The notes beneath the pieces are model-generated. The model was not told where the DNA came from. It did not search any database and was given only the letters and a program-made list of their open reading frames with translations. DNA of 37,854 bases from Veillonellaceae bacterium (lineage in GTDB: Bacteria; Bacillota; Negativicutes; Veillonellales; Veillonellaceae): assembly GCA_900766245.1 (NCBI GenBank), contig CAAFUR010000004.1, positions 1 to 37,854 of the forward strand. Direction: 5' to 3'. Below, piece by piece: positions 1-8,752 of the stretch. Position numbers and translations under genes: made by a program. Every line of letters starts with the position of its first letter. The first letter of the stretch is position 1.

Positions 1-1191
1 GCTATTCTTTTTGCTTAACATAAGTATACGAACTCTAAAGCGTTCAAAATGGCGTAACCCATAACTTATTCTCTTTAATACTTTAATTTTGTTATTACAA
101 CCTTCAGTAAATCCATTGGAATATGGTAATACAAAGGCATTGACAATTTGAGGGAACCAATTAGTAAAAGATAGTTTAAAATTGTTAAATTCTACTAAAT
201 GGCTTCTTTCTACTATGTTCAGCCATAACTGTAAATGTCTTTCGATGTTATGAATGCTAAAGGTTTTAAATATCTTTCTAAAGGCTAATCTAAGTCCATA
301 AGCAATCCGTAAATCATCAGAGATACGTAATATTTCCTGTAGTTTTATCTGTTCGCTTTCAGTTAATCTGTCAGGATTTTTCATAAGTATTCTTCGGTTA
401 TGTTTGAGCATTTTAGAATGTGCTACTAATATCTTTTGCTCTCTCTTGCGTACTCGTTCTACAGCCCAATCTACTAAGCGGCATACATGATAGCGATCAG
501 CTACAATATGTGCATGAGGAAACATAGTTTGCATCACTAACTTAAATAACGGAGACATGTCCATAATAATATATGTAACTTGTTTTCTAGCTTTTCTAGA
601 AAAGCTAGAAAAATACTGAATTAGTGCATTAGTATCTCGTTTAGGTAAAATATCTACGATAGAATGATTCCTTACATCTGTAATGATAACTTGGTATACT
701 TGACCTCCAGCATTACCTTTATACTCATCGATACCTAATACAGTAGGTAGATTCTTTGGCCTAGGAATAGCTAATTTAGAGCAATATCGAATGACTGTAG
801 ATACAGAAATATCACTGCGCTTAGCCATCTCGGTAAAAGACCCTTTTTCACTAAATTGCCTAAATAGATATTCCATATTACTTTTACTAATTTGCAAATA
901 ACGGCTAACAAAAGGATTCTTTTCTATGAAAGTATGATGACACTCCTGGCATGTGTAGCGTCTTTGTAAATATGTAGCAGTCACAGGATGATGTTGTATA
1001 ACACCAAATTTAACCTCCCTAGATCGTTTACCTTTAGACTTTCTAGTGCTCTCTCCACAATGAGGACATACTTGTTCAGCTACCGGCATCTCAAGAGTAA
1101 AGTGAACAGAACCGTCCTCATTTACTCTTGTATGTTTGATATATTCCTCTTTAATTTTAAAGATAATTTATGTATAATTAACTGTAGACAT
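1..1191 (-). pseudogene. ISL3-family transposase, in-frame stop at codon 8, 3' end outside the window
   Basis: Translation of the minus strand gives a typical ISL3 transposase. An N-terminal zinc-binding part (CPHCGES, then CQECHHTF) is followed by a helix-turn-helix region and a DDE catalytic domain. The visible catalytic residues are Asp in GIDEYKG, Asp in IMDMSP and Glu in SNGFTEGCNNKIK. The only well-placed start is ATG at 1191, preceded by AAAGGATGA. In that frame the protein begins MSTVNYT and then meets TAA at 1168-1170, after which the frame stays open to base 1. Either a nonsense mutation has knocked out this copy, or translation begins later, for example at ATG 1089, which lacks a clear ribosome binding site but still includes the first zinc ligands. 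The rest looks undamaged, so the lesion is probably recent. Confidence 0.8.
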
Positions 1192-1324
1192 ATATGACTC
1201 ATCCTTTCTTAATTGTGTGGTTACTTTTATGATACGGTATGAGTCTGTATATGTCTATTTTATTGCAACAAAAAATGTTGGCGACTACTCTTATATGAGT
1301 AGCCCCAACATTTATTATAGAGCC
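1..1324 (-). mobile_element. ISL3-family insertion sequence, right end (runs off the window start)
   Basis: The transposase reads leftwards and continues past base 1. Read on the minus strand, the outer end is placed at 1324 because the sequence there begins GGCTCTATAATAAATGTTGG, and ISL3 elements usually begin with GGCTCT-like ends. Just inside this end is an imperfect palindrome (1273-1313: arms AAATGTTGG/CCAACATTT and CTACTC/GAGTAG), suited to transposase binding. The 8 bases outside (1325-1332, TATAAAAA) would be half of a target duplication, but the other end is not in the window. The family is certain from the transposase; the exact end is inferred. Confidence 0.75.
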
Positions 1325-1330
1325 TATAAA

Positions 1331-1356
1331 AAGGGGCTGTAACAAAACAGCCCCTT
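1331..1356 (-). terminator. hairpin terminator outside the IS end
   Basis: A perfect 10-bp stem (AAGGGGCTGT/ACAGCCCCTT) with a 6-base loop. On the minus strand it is followed by a short T run. It lies immediately outside the proposed insertion-sequence end and would block transcription entering the element from the jag side. Confidence 0.6.
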
Positions 1357-1361
1357 AAACT

Positions 1362-1407
1362 AAAAAAGCTATGAGTTGATTTTATATATTCAACTCATAG
1401 CTTTTTT
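1362..1407. terminator. bidirectional 18-bp hairpin terminator
   Basis: The arms at 1362-1379 and 1390-1407 pair over 18 bases with a 10-base loop (core GCTATGAGTTGA). The outer six pairs are A:T, so each strand ends in six T, the form of a terminator working in both directions. Confidence 0.75.
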
Positions 1408-1417
1408 CTATATTTCT

Positions 1418-1442
1418 AAGAAAAAGGACCCCGAAGGGCCCT
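1418..1442 (-). terminator. terminator of the rpmH-rnpA-yidD-yidC-jag transcript
   Basis: On the minus strand AGGGCCC, loop TTCG, GGGTCCT, then TTTTTCTT. A 7-bp stem with one G:U pair and a UUCG tetraloop followed by a T run is a standard intrinsic terminator, about 110 bases after the jag stop codon. Confidence 0.8.
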
Positions 1443-1549
1443 CTTCATAGTTATAGATAATCTGTTACTATATGCCACAAATCATCTATTGTCATCTCTA
1501 CAGATATGCATATACATCAATATAAAAGTTGATGATATATAGTAGAAGT

Positions 1550-2317
1550 CTATCGTTTGTAATAAATTACAATATGACGATATGGTTCTTGTCCTTCGCT
1601 ATCTGTTTTGATATTTTTTTCGTTTTGCAAAGCTAAGTGAATGATTTTGCGTTCAAATGCATTCATTGGTTCTAACGCAATTTTTTGACGTGTACGTCGT
1701 ACTTTAGCTCCTAATCGATGTGCCAATTGAACTAAAGTTTCTTCTCGACGGGAACGATAATTTTCCACGTCCACAACAATTTGGCAACGACGGCGAACTT
1801 CTTTATTAGCCACAAGGTTTGTTAAGTATTGGATAGCATCTAATGTTTGACCATGTTTACCAATTAAAATACCTAAGTCTTCCCCATGTACTTGGAATGT
1901 AATCTTATCTTTAGTAGTCAATTTTTCAATCTGTACAGATAAGCCCATCTTTCCAAACATACCTAATAAAAATTCTTTACCTGTATCGGCAATGAAATCT
2001 TGTTCTGCTTTTGTAATACCATCTTCAACTACCACAGGAATTTCAGTTTCCACTGTTTCCACAGTGTCTACCGCTACTTCCGTTACAATTTCTACAACCG
2101 GTACTACTGGCTCTTCCGTAACAGCTGTATGAGTTACCGCTGCTGCTTCAAAGTATACTCGAACAAGAGCATCTTTTTTACCAAAGCCTAAAAAACCTTT
2201 TGATGGCTCTTCTAACACTTTCACAGACGTAACAACACGACCTTGAGATTCAATTTGGGCTGTTGCTTGTGAAGTTGCCTCTTCAATCGTTTTTGCTGAC
2301 ACTTCAATGTAATCCAT
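1550..2317 (-). CDS. jag: Jag/KhpB-type RNA-binding protein (Jag-N, KH, R3H)
   Basis: A 255-residue SpoIIIJ-associated protein. Residues 1-57 form the Jag-N domain (EVSAKTIEEA, then SKGFLGFGKKDALVRV). Residues about 60-105 are a low-complexity Val/Glu/Thr linker. A KH domain follows with the nucleotide-binding loop GILIGKHGQTLDA, then a C-terminal R3H domain (RREETLVQLAHRL to RHIVIYYKR). In other Firmicutes this family (KhpB) binds RNA with KhpA and affects cell division and envelope growth. The start is fixed by TAGGAGG upstream, and only 10 bases separate it from the yidC stop, so it is the last gene of a minus-strand operon. The usual downstream neighbours mnmE and mnmG are absent here; terminators and an insertion sequence follow. 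Confidence 0.95.
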   Translation of the reverse strand: MDYIEVSAKTIEEATSQATAQIESQGRVVTSVKVLEEPSKGFLGFGKKDALVRVYFEAAAVTHTAVTEEPVVPVVEIVTEVAVDTVETVETEIPVVVEDGITKAEQDFIADTGKEFLLGMFGKMGLSVQIEKLTTKDKITFQVHGEDLGILIGKHGQTLDAIQYLTNLVANKEVRRRCQIVVDVENYRSRREETLVQLAHRLGAKVRRTRQKIALEPMNAFERKIIHLALQNEKNIKTDSEGQEPYRHIVIYYKR

Positions 2318-2327
2318 GCCTAGCCTC

Positions 2328-2969
2328 CTATTTGTTATTACGATAAATTAATGTTTGTTGTGCTAATTGGAATAGATTTGAAACTACCCAGTAAATTACC
2401 AATCCACTAGCAAAGTTTAAACTGATATAGCCAATGAATAATGGCATGAAAATATTCATAATCTTTGCTTGTTGATTATTACCACCGCTAGCAGATGTTT
2501 GTTTACTCATGATATAAGTAGACAAGGCAGATAACACTGGTAATACATAGATTGGATCTGGATCACTCAAATTTGGTAACCATAAGAATTGCGCATATTG
2601 AGGATCATATGGATATCCTTGCAATGCATAGAAAATAGCAATTAAGAATGGCATTTGCACAAGAAGTGGTAAACAACCAGCTAATGGATTGATACCCAAA
2701 TCTTTGTACATTTTCATAATTTCTTGCTGTGCTTTTTGTGGATTGTCCTTATATTTGTCTTGGATGGCTTTCATTTTTGGTTGCAAATCAGCCATACCTT
2801 TCATAGACTGCACTTGTTTTTGTGTTAACGGTGCTAATATAAGTTTAATAACAATGGTAAGCAAAATAATCGCGATACCATAGCTTGGGAAGCCCATCGA
2901 TTTTGTTGCCAAAAACGAATATTCCACAAGGCTTCTCATAAAATCTACTAAATATTGAAAGATTTCCAT
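2328..2969 (-). CDS. yidC: YidC/Oxa1-family membrane protein insertase
   Basis: A 213-residue protein of the short YidC/SpoIIIJ type, without the large periplasmic domain of proteobacterial YidC. It inserts proteins into the cytoplasmic membrane alone or with SecYEG. There are about five membrane segments. The first core helix carries a lysine within the membrane (TIVIKLILAPLT), at the place of the groove Arg/Lys that contacts substrates in this family. The charged cytoplasmic hairpin (QPKMKAIQDKYKDNPQKAQQ) and the NPLAGCLPLLVQMPFLIA segment are typical. The start at 2969 is chosen over an upstream ATG at 3017 because AAAGGAG lies six bases before it. No lipobox is seen. Confidence 0.95.
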   Translation of the reverse strand: MEIFQYLVDFMRSLVEYSFLATKSMGFPSYGIAIILLTIVIKLILAPLTQKQVQSMKGMADLQPKMKAIQDKYKDNPQKAQQEIMKMYKDLGINPLAGCLPLLVQMPFLIAIFYALQGYPYDPQYAQFLWLPNLSDPDPIYVLPVLSALSTYIMSKQTSASGGNNQQAKIMNIFMPLFIGYISLNFASGLVIYWVVSNLFQLAQQTLIYRNNK

Positions 2970-3078
2970 GTCTACTCCTTTTTTTGTTCTCTGTAGTATA
3001 CACCTTTGTGTACCCATATACGTTATGGTATGGTCTATATTTCATCCATACAGGTACTCAGGTATTTCCAAAACTGTG

Positions 3079-3306
3079 CTACGGCAAAGGATCATATCCA
3101 CCCTTATGAAAGGGATGGCATTTCAAAATCCGTTTTATGCCTAAATAGCTACCTTTTAAAGGTCCATACCGTCGCAATGCTTGCAACATGTACATCGAAC
3201 AGGTGGGATAAAAACGACAAGTACTTGGCTTTAAAGGAGATAGAGCATATCGATAGAACTGAACTAATCCAATTAACAAGTAATTTACAAGTTTACTAAT
3301 ACCCAT
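3079..3306 (-). CDS. yidD: membrane protein insertion efficiency factor YidD
   Basis: A 75-residue protein with the conserved YidD core: YRYALSPLKPSTCRFYPTCS, then the C-terminal KCHPFHKGGYDPLP. Two cysteines of the CRFYPTC signature are present. The family is a small amphipathic membrane-associated protein that helps YidC-dependent insertion. Its ATG overlaps the rnpA stop codon by one base (TAATG), which suggests translational coupling. Confidence 0.95.
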   Translation of the reverse strand: MGISKLVNYLLIGLVQFYRYALSPLKPSTCRFYPTCSMYMLQALRRYGPLKGSYLGIKRILKCHPFHKGGYDPLP

Positions 3307-3659
3307 TAGTTTCTATCCTTTAATAATTTACATTTTTTGAATAGACGCATCATTTCACGTTCTGCTTGTTCATACGTAGCATTGGCTAAATAACCTCGAC
3401 CTACAACTACAATATGATGACCTTCGCGCAATTCATGTTGATGCAGACGATACACTTCTTTCATCAAACGTCGTGCTCTGTTGCGCTGTACTGCGCCACC
3501 TACTTTTTTACCTGTGACGAAACCAATTTTACTTTTTTGCTTTGCCACTGGCATATGATAGACTACACAAAGACGTCCCACTTCATAGCGACCGTGCTTA
3601 TACACTAATTGATATTCATTGTTTTTCCGTATTCTTCTATCTTTTGTTAAACTATTCAT
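3306..3659 (-). CDS. rnpA: ribonuclease P protein component
   Basis: A 117-residue basic protein, the usual size for RnpA, which assists the catalytic RNA in removing tRNA 5' leaders. The RNP signature is visible as KVGGAVQRNRARRLMKEVYR, and the N-terminal KDRRIRKNNEYQLVYKHG is typical. It lies 70 bases after rpmH, the nearly universal rpmH-rnpA pair, and overlaps yidD by one base. Confidence 0.96.
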   Translation of the reverse strand: MNSLTKDRRIRKNNEYQLVYKHGRYEVGRLCVVYHMPVAKQKSKIGFVTGKKVGGAVQRNRARRLMKEVYRLHQHELREGHHIVVVGRGYLANATYEQAEREMMRLFKKCKLLKDRN

Positions 3660-3729
3660 AGTTATCCTTTAATACCGTACATACAGAAAAACTTGGCTGT
3701 ACGGCCAAGTTCTCTAGCTGTATATTTGA

Positions 3730-3864
3730 TTATGCAGATAAGCGTTTTCTGCCTTTAGCGCGTCGACGTTTTAATACTAGACGGCCACCGATGGTTTTCA
3801 TACGTTCACGGAAACCATGAGTACGTTTTCTCCAAAGTGTATTTGGTTGGTAAGTACGTTTCAT
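3730..3864 (-). CDS. rpmH: 50S ribosomal protein L34
   Basis: A 44-residue gene that begins MKRTYQPNTLWRKRTHGFRE and ends with the strongly basic RRRAKGRKRLSA, the complete L34 pattern. It binds 23S rRNA in the large subunit. AGGAGGTG sits just upstream of the ATG. It is the first gene of the minus-strand operon and borders the dnaA side of the origin. Confidence 0.97.
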   Translation of the reverse strand: MKRTYQPNTLWRKRTHGFRERMKTIGGRLVLKRRRAKGRKRLSA

Positions 3865-4387
3865 TACAACAACACCTCCTCATGATAGGTTTATTTTTTC
3901 GTATACCATAACATAGTAATTATATGTATAAACCCTAATTCTGTCAATATAAACCTTGTTTTTAATAGCATATATATAAACGATATGTAATATTGTTGTA
4001 ATAGATATCTATATACATCTATAAATATCTCATATCGTTTATGATACTCTTTATTTCCTTATGCTAAATTCTTTACTTTCATTATAACTTTTATAGTAAT
4101 AAGTAAAGATTTTTGGGAAGAACTATAGAAAAGTAAAAATGAATCCCAGAGAATGCATAGTAAAGCAAAAAAGTTTTTGGTATAATAATGATATACACCA
4201 ACGAAGGGTTATAAACAAGTATTTTTATTTTTCACATGTTATCCACTGACTTATTCACATTATTGTGGATAGAAACAATTCTACTTATTATCTTGTTTAT
4301 GAACTCTTTTTCTTTGTCTAATTTTTAGTTATCCACATTATGATGATGTGGACAAATAATTCTTATACACATGCAGGAAGGTTTATT
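3865..4387. promoter_or_regulatory. rpmH-dnaA intergenic region: DnaA boxes and divergent promoters (oriC, left part)
   Basis: No gene is seen in this very AT-rich stretch. DnaA-box matches to TTATNCACA gather before dnaA: TTATCCACT 4239-4247, TTATTCACA 4251-4259, CTATCCACA on the minus strand at 4264-4272, TTATCCACA 4329-4337, and the weaker minus-strand TTGTCCACA at 4347-4355. A TATAAT at 4181-4186 could be a -10 element for dnaA, though no good -35 is seen. The arrangement fits DnaA autoregulation and one half of a bipartite origin of the Firmicute type. Confidence 0.8.
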
Positions 4388-6037
4388 ATGAGTGACTTAG
4401 ATCTTTACTCCCTATGGGACCAAGTGATGCAAAAAACAAAAACGAAAATGCCCCAGCAAATGTGGGATTCCTTGGTTGTTAATTCATTGATGCCCTATTC
4501 TATGACATCTACTATTTTGACCTTATTTGTTATGGATCCTAGCAAGCTAAAATATATTCAAACCCCATTAGTCCATAACCAAATCGTAGAGGCAGCAAAA
4601 AGTTTACTCCCTACCTTGCAGACCATCGACTATTTAACAGATACGGCAACGGTAAATGCATCTCCTGCGGAACAGATGAGTACACCTCCTACAGAGATTC
4701 CCCCTATGCCGCCTATCGATATGCCTTCTATTGAAGATACAACAATGGAAAGCTCTCCATCTCCTATCATCCCTCCTCCTTGGGATACAGAAGAGTATAA
4801 TGAAGTATTACCAGAAGGAGTAAGCCGTCCTAGTTATGATTCTCCTGTCATCATTCAAAGAAATACTTCTCCTTCACAAGGCATTCAAAGACCAGTCCCT
4901 GCCGATTTATTTGCTTCTAAAACAACCTCTCCTATACCACCAGCACCACCTGTACAACGAAACATGAGTAGTTCTTCAAAATCACATCTAAATCGTGCTT
5001 TTACTTTTGATAATTACATCGAATCTAATTCTAACCGTATGGCTTTCAGTGCTGCGAAAGCAGTAGCTGAAAATCCAGGACTTCGTTACAATCCACTATA
5101 TATTCACGGTCAATCTGGTCTTGGTAAAACCCATTTAATGCATGCTATTGGCAATGAAATTTTAGCCCTCAATCCATCTGCTAAAATTATGTCTATTACC
5201 AGTGAAGATTTTATGAATAGTTTCATTGAATCATTACGGACAAAAACACCGGATCAATTCCGTCGTAACTTCCGAGATATCGATGTACTCATCATTGACG
5301 ATGTACAATTCTTAGAAGAAAAAAATAAGAAAACGACGCAAGAAGAGTTTTTTAATACCTTCAATCATTTATTGAGTCACAATAAAGCGGTTATCCTGTC
5401 TAGCGATAAACCACCAAAAGATTATAAAGAAATGGAAGAACGCTTAATCACACGATTCAACAGTGGTCTTACTGTAGAAATTGAAGCACCAAATCCTGAG
5501 ATGATTGAAGCCATCATCCATGAGGAAATCGATCATCGTCGTAGTGAATACCCAACCTTATATGTTCCAAAAGAGGTTATCCACCTATTTGCACAGTATT
5601 TTAATAAGCGAAATATTCGTGAACTAAAAGGCGCCTTTGAAACATTAATTACACAAGCGGCTATTACAAATCGATTAGAAACAATTGATGTAGAATTTAC
5701 AAATAAGGCAATTAAAGACTTTATCATCCATACAGAAAAAATTGTATTATCCATTAAGTATATTCAAGAATTTATAGCAGATTACTTTAAAATCAAGCTA
5801 GAACATTTAGTAAGTCAAAAACGAAATAAGCAATATGCTCATCCACGCCAAATTGCTATGTATTTAGCTCGTGAATTAATCAATGAAAGTTACCCTCAAA
5901 TTTCCTTTGCTTTTGGTAAAAAAGACCATACTACCGCATTACATGCATATGAAAAAATTTCTAGAGAAATAGAAAAAGACCAAGATTTACGACATACTAT
6001 CGATCGCATTCGCAAAGAATTAGAAGAAGCAAAGTAA
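4388..6037 (+). CDS. dnaA: chromosomal replication initiator protein DnaA
   Basis: A 549-residue AAA+ initiator that binds DnaA boxes and melts the origin. Domain I is at residues 1-80 (LYSLWDQVMQKTKTKMPQQMW). Domain II is an unusually long Pro/Ser-rich linker at about 95-210. Domain III has Walker A GQSGLGKTHL and Walker B VLIIDDVQFL. Domain IV carries HPRQIAMYLARELI and the DNA-recognition stretch FGKKDHTTALHA. In most DnaA proteins the last motif reads GRDHTT; here Lys-Lys replaces Gly-Arg. ATG 4388 is chosen because AGGAAGG lies six bases before it; the ATGs at 4340-4346 have no such site. Confidence 0.97.
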   Translation: MSDLDLYSLWDQVMQKTKTKMPQQMWDSLVVNSLMPYSMTSTILTLFVMDPSKLKYIQTPLVHNQIVEAAKSLLPTLQTIDYLTDTATVNASPAEQMSTPPTEIPPMPPIDMPSIEDTTMESSPSPIIPPPWDTEEYNEVLPEGVSRPSYDSPVIIQRNTSPSQGIQRPVPADLFASKTTSPIPPAPPVQRNMSSSSKSHLNRAFTFDNYIESNSNRMAFSAAKAVAENPGLRYNPLYIHGQSGLGKTHLMHAIGNEILALNPSAKIMSITSEDFMNSFIESLRTKTPDQFRRNFRDIDVLIIDDVQFLEEKNKKTTQEEFFNTFNHLLSHNKAVILSSDKPPKDYKEMEERLITRFNSGLTVEIEAPNPEMIEAIIHEEIDHRRSEYPTLYVPKEVIHLFAQYFNKRNIRELKGAFETLITQAAITNRLETIDVEFTNKAIKDFIIHTEKIVLSIKYIQEFIADYFKIKLEHLVSQKRNKQYAHPRQIAMYLARELINESYPQISFAFGKKDHTTALHAYEKISREIEKDQDLRHTIDRIRKELEEAK

Positions 6038-6304
6038 TATTAAATTTGTGTATAAGTATGTGTTTAACTTGTTTACATTTTGTGATTACATTGTTAACAA
6101 ACATACACTTACACACAAGGTATTTATAGACCTGTTACTATGTGGATATATAAAATTTTCTAATCCCAATGTTGTAAACATGTGTAAAACATTGAAATTT
6201 ATAAGTTTTATGGACCTATCCACTTATACACGCGTCCTACTACTACGTCTACTACTTTAAATAAAAAACTTTAACATAGTTATATTAGTCATAAGGAGTT
6301 AATA
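6038..6304. other. dnaA-dnaN intergenic region, probable oriC right part with DNA-unwinding sequence
   Basis: This 267-base gene-free and strongly AT-rich stretch has DnaA-box matches at 6047-6055 (minus strand TTATACACA), 6216-6224 (CTATCCACT) and 6224-6232 (TTATACACG, sharing one base with the previous site). Between them lie several TTTACA/TTAACA-rich segments. In Firmicutes the unwinding element is usually downstream of dnaA, and this is the natural candidate. Gene directions diverge around the dnaA region, consistent with replication leaving from here. Confidence 0.7.
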
Positions 6305-7417
6305 ATGAAACTTCAATTTAACAAACATGAATTAGTGAAAGCCATGTCACTATTCCAACGTGTAGCAAGTAATAAAACAAGCTCTAATTTACCAGGATCT
6401 ATCTACATTTCTACAAAAGATAACTACGTAGAATTACAAGCTAACGATTTTGAAATTGGAATGAGATCCCAAGTAGATGCTACTATTCTTGAACCTGGTA
6501 CTATTGTAGTAGGTTCTAAATACTTTCAAGAAATTCTAAAAAAATTACCAGGTGAACAAGTAGAATTATATAAGCCAGACAATTCTAATCAATTACAGAT
6601 TAAATCCGATCATTCTGAATTTAAACTTGTGACTATGCAAGTAGAAGATTTTTCCTTGGTGGAACAAATCCAAGATGATAATAGTATTATGATTGACGGA
6701 GAACAGCTAAAACAATTAATCGACTTAACTGTATATGCTACTTCTACGGATACAGATCGGCCTATCTTCTGTGGTACCTTAGTGGAAATTGAAGGCAATG
6801 AGCTTACTATGGTAGGCACTGATACACATCGTATGGCTGTTAAAAAAATAACCTTAGATGCAGCTCTTGAAAACCCAATGCGTATTGTCATTCCAAAACG
6901 CACTGTAGAAGAAGTATCCAGAGTATTACCATCGGATCAACCTGTTATGGTTAAATTAATTTGGAATAGAAATCAAGTAGCTATTGTATTTGATACTGTA
7001 TATATTATTTCAAGATTAATTGAAGGTACATATCCTGATTATAAACGTGTTATTCCTGCTAAATTCGATGCTAGTGCTATTTTAAATCGTCGTGAATTTG
7101 CTAGTTCCTTAGATCGTGTCTATTTTATGGCGAAAGATATGAGTTATTCTGCCATTCGCTATGACTGGGAAGAGAATCAAGTTACATTAAGTTCTCAAAG
7201 TGCTGATATTGGTATGGTAAAAGATATTGTTTTATGTACCTTTGAAGGAAATCCTTTCACTATTAATTTTAATGGTAAATATATAGATGAATTATTGAAA
7301 CATAGCACAGGTGAAAGAATTCATATGTACTTACAAGAACAAGGGGCTATGGTAATTCGTCAAGATAATAATGACCATTACACCTATGTGGTAACACCAG
7401 TTCATACACATAATTAA
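6305..7417 (+). CDS. dnaN: DNA polymerase III beta subunit (sliding clamp)
   Basis: A 370-residue protein with the three-fold clamp architecture. The N-terminal MKLQFNKHELVKAMSLFQRVAS, the central FCGTLVEIEGNELTMVGTDTHRMA and the C-terminal Asn/His-rich end (MVIRQDNNDHYTYVVTPVHTHN) match DnaN. The homodimeric ring holds the replicative polymerase on DNA and recruits repair and mismatch proteins through a hydrophobic pocket. AAGGAG lies six bases before the ATG. It follows oriC and leads the dnaN-rlbA-recF run. Confidence 0.97.
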   Translation: MKLQFNKHELVKAMSLFQRVASNKTSSNLPGSIYISTKDNYVELQANDFEIGMRSQVDATILEPGTIVVGSKYFQEILKKLPGEQVELYKPDNSNQLQIKSDHSEFKLVTMQVEDFSLVEQIQDDNSIMIDGEQLKQLIDLTVYATSTDTDRPIFCGTLVEIEGNELTMVGTDTHRMAVKKITLDAALENPMRIVIPKRTVEEVSRVLPSDQPVMVKLIWNRNQVAIVFDTVYIISRLIEGTYPDYKRVIPAKFDASAILNRREFASSLDRVYFMAKDMSYSAIRYDWEENQVTLSSQSADIGMVKDIVLCTFEGNPFTINFNGKYIDELLKHSTGERIHMYLQEQGAMVIRQDNNDHYTYVVTPVHTHN

Positions 7418-7433
7418 GAGAAAAGAGGAAATT

Positions 7434-7658
7434 ATGAATCAAGAAACTGTATCCATTCATACAGAGTATATTCAATTAGATCAACTGTTAAAATATGCCA
7501 ATGTATTATCAACAGGTGGTCAAGTTAAAGTGTTATTAGAAGAAAATAAAATCACTTTAAATGATATAGTAGTTACAGAAAAACGTAAAAAAATCTATCC
7601 TAATGATGTAGTAACCATTGCTAATGAAATAAGAATTACTGTGGTGAAGGAGGCTTAA
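7434..7658 (+). CDS. rlbA: S4-domain RNA-binding protein (RlbA/YaaA type)
   Basis: A 74-residue protein made almost only of an S4 RNA-binding fold (YIQLDQLLKYANVLSTGGQVKVLLEENKI). It belongs to the small YaaA/RlbA group found between dnaN and recF in many Firmicutes and implicated in ribosome function. It sits 16 bases after dnaN and 2 bases before recF, so it should be co-transcribed with both. Its exact role is not shown by the sequence. Confidence 0.9.
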   Translation: MNQETVSIHTEYIQLDQLLKYANVLSTGGQVKVLLEENKITLNDIVVTEKRKKIYPNDVVTIANEIRITVVKEA

Positions 7659-7660
7659 TT

Positions 7661-8752
7661 GTGTATGTGACTGAATTGGAACTCATACATGTTCGCAATC
7701 ATCGTCATAAAACTATTACTTTCACACCAGAAATCATTGTCATCCATGGTCCTAATGGAAAAGGGAAAACAAATATCCTAGAATCTGCTTATATTGCCAC
7801 GATGGGACATAGTCATCGTACATCGGATATGAAAGATGTCATTTCTTGGAATGAGGATGAGGCTAGTATTATCGTTCACTTTATGAAAGCTGATACGCCT
7901 CATACGTTGCAGATTAAATGGGGGCGTCAAGGAAAAAAAGTCATTCGTTTGCATGATAATCCTCTATCGCAAAAAGAATTAGTAGGTACTTTGAATACAG
8001 TCATTTTTTCTCCAGAAGATTTAGATTTAATTAAGGGAACTCCTTCCTTACGTCGTCGTTTTTTAAATATGGAAATTAGTCAGACTAGTCCTCAATATTA
8101 TCATCAGCTTACGATGTATCAGCGAGCTGTACAACAGAGAAATCGTATACTTAAAGAATATAGTCATACGAGTAAGGTACCAGTACAAGATTGGGATGAA
8201 CAAATAGCTACATTAGGCTCACAAATTATTCAAAAACGATTGGAAAGTTTAAAAAAATTAAATCAATTAATGGATTTAATGAATCGGAAACTAACCAATG
8301 GTAAAGAAGATTTGCGATTGCAATATACTCAACCTTATAGTGAGAAACAACTATTAGTAACAAAAGATGCTTTATTACAGGCTTTACAAGAAAATTTATC
8401 AGAGGATCGGCGACGGTTACAAACATCAGTGGGACCTCATCGTGATGATATTATCTTTTATTCAGGTTCTATGGATTTAAAACGATTTGGATCACAAGGA
8501 CAACAACGGACAGCAATTTTATCAGTTAAGTTAAGTGAATTAGAATATATTAAATCGGAAGTAGGAGAATATCCTATTTTACTATTAGATGATGTACTTA
8601 GTGAATTAGATCAGGAACGTCGATCTAATTTAATCAAATTCATTCATAAACGTGTACAGACAATTATTACTACTACTGATACAACAGATACAATGGACTT
8701 AGACAAGGTGCAGTATATAGACTTGACGGAGGAAATGATACATGGAGAGTAA
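7661..8752 (+). CDS. recF: DNA replication and repair protein RecF
   Basis: A 363-residue SMC-like ATPase that loads RecA at single-strand gaps together with RecO and RecR. Walker A is GPNGKGKTN, the signature-like region is in GSQGQQRTAILSVKL, and Walker B is ILLLDDVLSELD. SVGPHRDDI is conserved in the family. The start is GTG 7661 with AAGGAGG seven bases upstream. The 3' end overlaps the next gene by 11 bases. Confidence 0.96.
   Translation: MYVTELELIHVRNHRHKTITFTPEIIVIHGPNGKGKTNILESAYIATMGHSHRTSDMKDVISWNEDEASIIVHFMKADTPHTLQIKWGRQGKKVIRLHDNPLSQKELVGTLNTVIFSPEDLDLIKGTPSLRRRFLNMEISQTSPQYYHQLTMYQRAVQQRNRILKEYSHTSKVPVQDWDEQIATLGSQIIQKRLESLKKLNQLMDLMNRKLTNGKEDLRLQYTQPYSEKQLLVTKDALLQALQENLSEDRRRLQTSVGPHRDDIIFYSGSMDLKRFGSQGQQRTAILSVKLSELEYIKSEVGEYPILLLDDVLSELDQERRSNLIKFIHKRVQTIITTTDTTDTMDLDKVQYIDLTEEMIHGE

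Noticed and set aside
988..1197. A 69-codon plus-strand frame
   Set aside because: It lies opposite the N-terminal coding part of the ISL3 transposase and has no ribosome binding site or protein-like composition.
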